Origin: CAVOGJ01 sp963700865
Lineage (GTDB): Bacteria > Planctomycetota > Planctomycetia > Pirellulales > Pirellulaceae
Assembly: GCA_963700865.1 (NCBI GenBank)
Contig: CAVOZC010000018.1
Location: 1,116,001 to 1,180,000, forward strand
Direction of reading: 5' to 3'
Length of the DNA: 64,000 bases
Position 1 is the first letter of the stretch; each line of letters opens with the position of its first letter. Below are positions 62,687-64,000 of this stretch, in pieces. The translations under genes and the position numbers were made by a program. The notes beneath the pieces are model-generated. The model did not search any database. It was not told the DNA's origin and saw only the letters and a program-made list of their open reading frames with translations.

Positions 62687-64000
62687 ATGTACGAACCACC
62701 CAGCAACGTCCTCTTGACCGGGGCCACCGGCTACGTGGGCGGCAGGCTCCTTCCGCTGCTGGAAGGGCTGGGAGTTCACGTGCGGTGTCTGGTCCGCAAG
62801 CCGGAAAACCTGCAGGGCCGCGTGGGGCCGCAGACCGAAGTGATCGCCGGTGATGTGCTTACCGGAGCCGCATTGCCGGCCGCTTTTGAGGGCATCGACA
62901 CGGCGTATTATCTGATCCACTCCATGGCGTCGAGTGGCTCGTTCGAAGACCAGGACCGCGTGGCGGCCCAGAATTTCGCCGCCGCGGCCAAGGTCGCCGG
63001 GGTGCGGCGGATCATTTTTCTTGGCGGATTGGGCGATGATGACGAGGAGCTATCAGCGCACCTTCGCAGTCGACACGAGGTCGGTCGTATTCTTCGCGAA
63101 GCGGGTTGTCAGGTGATTGAGTTTCGGGCCTCAATCGTCATCGGCTCGGGCAGTCTCTCATTCGAATTGGTCCGTGCCCTGGTGCAACGGCTGCCGATCA
63201 TGATTTGCCCCAAGTGGGTGAGTGTTCTCGCGCAACCGATCGCCATTGAAGATCTGCTCGAATACCTGCTGGCTGCCCTGGCATGGCCCGGCACGGAGAG
63301 CCGCATCTTCGAAATCGGAGGGCCCGAACCGGTCAGTTATGGCGACATCATGCGTGAATATGCCCGTCAGAGAGGCCTGCGGCGATGGCTGATTTCGGTC
63401 CCCGTACTTACACCCCGCTTATCCAGTTTGTGGTTGGGGCTGGTGACCCCGGTCTACGCCCGCGTGGGGCGGCAACTGATCGATAGCCTGCGCAATCCGA
63501 CCGTCGTCAAGGATCATGCGGCACTCAACGAATTCCCGGTCAGGCCGCGCGGGTTGCCAGAGGCGATCGAGCGCGCCTTTATTAACGAGGATCAGAGCCT
63601 CGCGCATACGCGCTGGTCCGATGCACTTTCTTCCTCACGGGGTGTGCGGAGTTGGGGGGGTGTCAAGTTCGGCAGCCGGATTGTCGATTCGCGATCCGTG
63701 GCGGTCGCGGTGCCTCCGCACCAGGCCTTCACGCCCATTCGTCGCATTGGGGGAGAACGGGGTTGGTACTACGCGGATTCTTTGTGGACGATTCGCGGCT
63801 GGATCGACCTCCTCTGCGGCGGGATCGGCAAGCGCCGTGCGCGTCGTGATCCGGAGAACCTGCAGGTGGGTGAAGTCCTCGACTGGTGGCGGGTCGAGGA
63901 ATACGAACCCGACCGTCGACTGCGGTTGTCCGCCGAGATGAAGGTGCCCGGCCGCGCCTGGCTCGAGTTCGACGTGGAGCCCACGCCCGGTGGATCGAGT
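62687..64000 (+). CDS. NAD(P)-binding SDR-family protein with DUF2867 tail, truncated by the window end
   Basis: The frame is open from ATG 62687 to the last base (438 codons); an in-frame GTG at 62678 is an alternative start. The NAD(P) motif is TGATGYVGG near residues 11-19, followed by the extended/atypical SDR (NmrA-like) core with AYYLIHSMASSG near 70 and VRRIIFLGGLGDD near 105. After residue 320 begins a DUF2867-like region (WGGVKFGSRIVDSRSVAVAV, then GERGWYYADSLWTIRGWIDL) that is not complete here. This two-domain type is common in planctomycetes; substrate unknown. It follows the DUF2141 gene by 164 bp. Confidence 0.85.
   Translation, partial: MYEPPSNVLLTGATGYVGGRLLPLLEGLGVHVRCLVRKPENLQGRVGPQTEVIAGDVLTGAALPAAFEGIDTAYYLIHSMASSGSFEDQDRVAAQNFAAAAKVAGVRRIIFLGGLGDDDEELSAHLRSRHEVGRILREAGCQVIEFRASIVIGSGSLSFELVRALVQRLPIMICPKWVSVLAQPIAIEDLLEYLLAALAWPGTESRIFEIGGPEPVSYGDIMREYARQRGLRRWLISVPVLTPRLSSLWLGLVTPVYARVGRQLIDSLRNPTVVKDHAALNEFPVRPRGLPEAIERAFINEDQSLAHTRWSDALSSSRGVRSWGGVKFGSRIVDSRSVAVAVPPHQAFTPIRRIGGERGWYYADSLWTIRGWIDLLCGGIGKRRARRDPENLQVGEVLDWWRVEEYEPDRRLRLSAEMKVPGRAWLEFDVEPTPGGSS

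Overview
The window looks like chromosomal DNA of a planctomycete, most likely of the Pirellulales. The basis is a GC-rich sequence with a DUF1559 pseudopilin-like protein (33730-34767), three exported proteins with PEP-CTERM tails (one also carrying dockerin-like Asp/Asn repeats), many universal stress proteins, and a squalene/phytoene-type C30 carotenoid cluster. I see no rRNA, tRNA, prophage or CRISPR array.

Layout. (1) 0.3-22 kb is a stress/dormancy island: an APH+AAA protein, a Ca-type P-ATPase, six Usp genes or remnants, an HPF/RaiA-like protein, a TrkA-type K+ channel, a BON protein, a c-type cytochrome, DUF4404, a class II glutamine amidotransferase, a hemerythrin, an ATP-grasp ligase and a CBS protein. 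Six sigma-54-type promoters (TGGCACG-N4-TTGCW, at most two mismatches) lie in front of its transcription units. Inside it is a Y1/RAYT-like transposase gene (3208-4284) in a repeat-rich neighbourhood. (2) 22-32 kb is metal and drug efflux: a CopA-type ATPase, an exported coiled-coil protein, then a TetR regulator, RND adaptor and RND pump with a perfect palindromic operator. (3) 32-47.7 kb is envelope and miscellaneous genes: PEP-CTERM proteins, DUF1559, a small K+ channel with a decayed second copy, an OprP-like porin, a nuclease/phosphatase, a lipoprotein hydrolase, an HdeD-like protein, secreted proteins of unknown role, an AGXT-type aminotransferase and a CBS protein. (4) 48-64 kb is dihydroorotate-dehydrogenase-like and FAD enzymes followed by a carotenoid operon: squalene/phytoene synthase, two CrtN/CrtP-type desaturases, an aldehyde dehydrogenase, an acyltransferase, a glycosyltransferase, an ABC-2 exporter, DUF2141 and an SDR-DUF2867 protein that runs off the window end. 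The enzyme set parallels staphyloxanthin synthesis.

Sequence quality. About a dozen otherwise convincing genes are broken by single-base indels, often in G/C runs, concentrated at 36-47 kb and 61-62 kb. I read these as probable sequencing or assembly errors. I give the full reconstructed span of each such gene and place the breaks approximately.

Most interesting signals: the sigma-54 promoter set linking the stress genes, the carotenoid operon with its own exporter, the 10 x 33-bp minisatellite inserted in frame in its glycosyltransferase, the RAYT gene flanked by inverted arrays of a CAGTCTA(C)TTCTT motif, the TetR operator pair, and the decayed tandem copy of a K+ channel gene.
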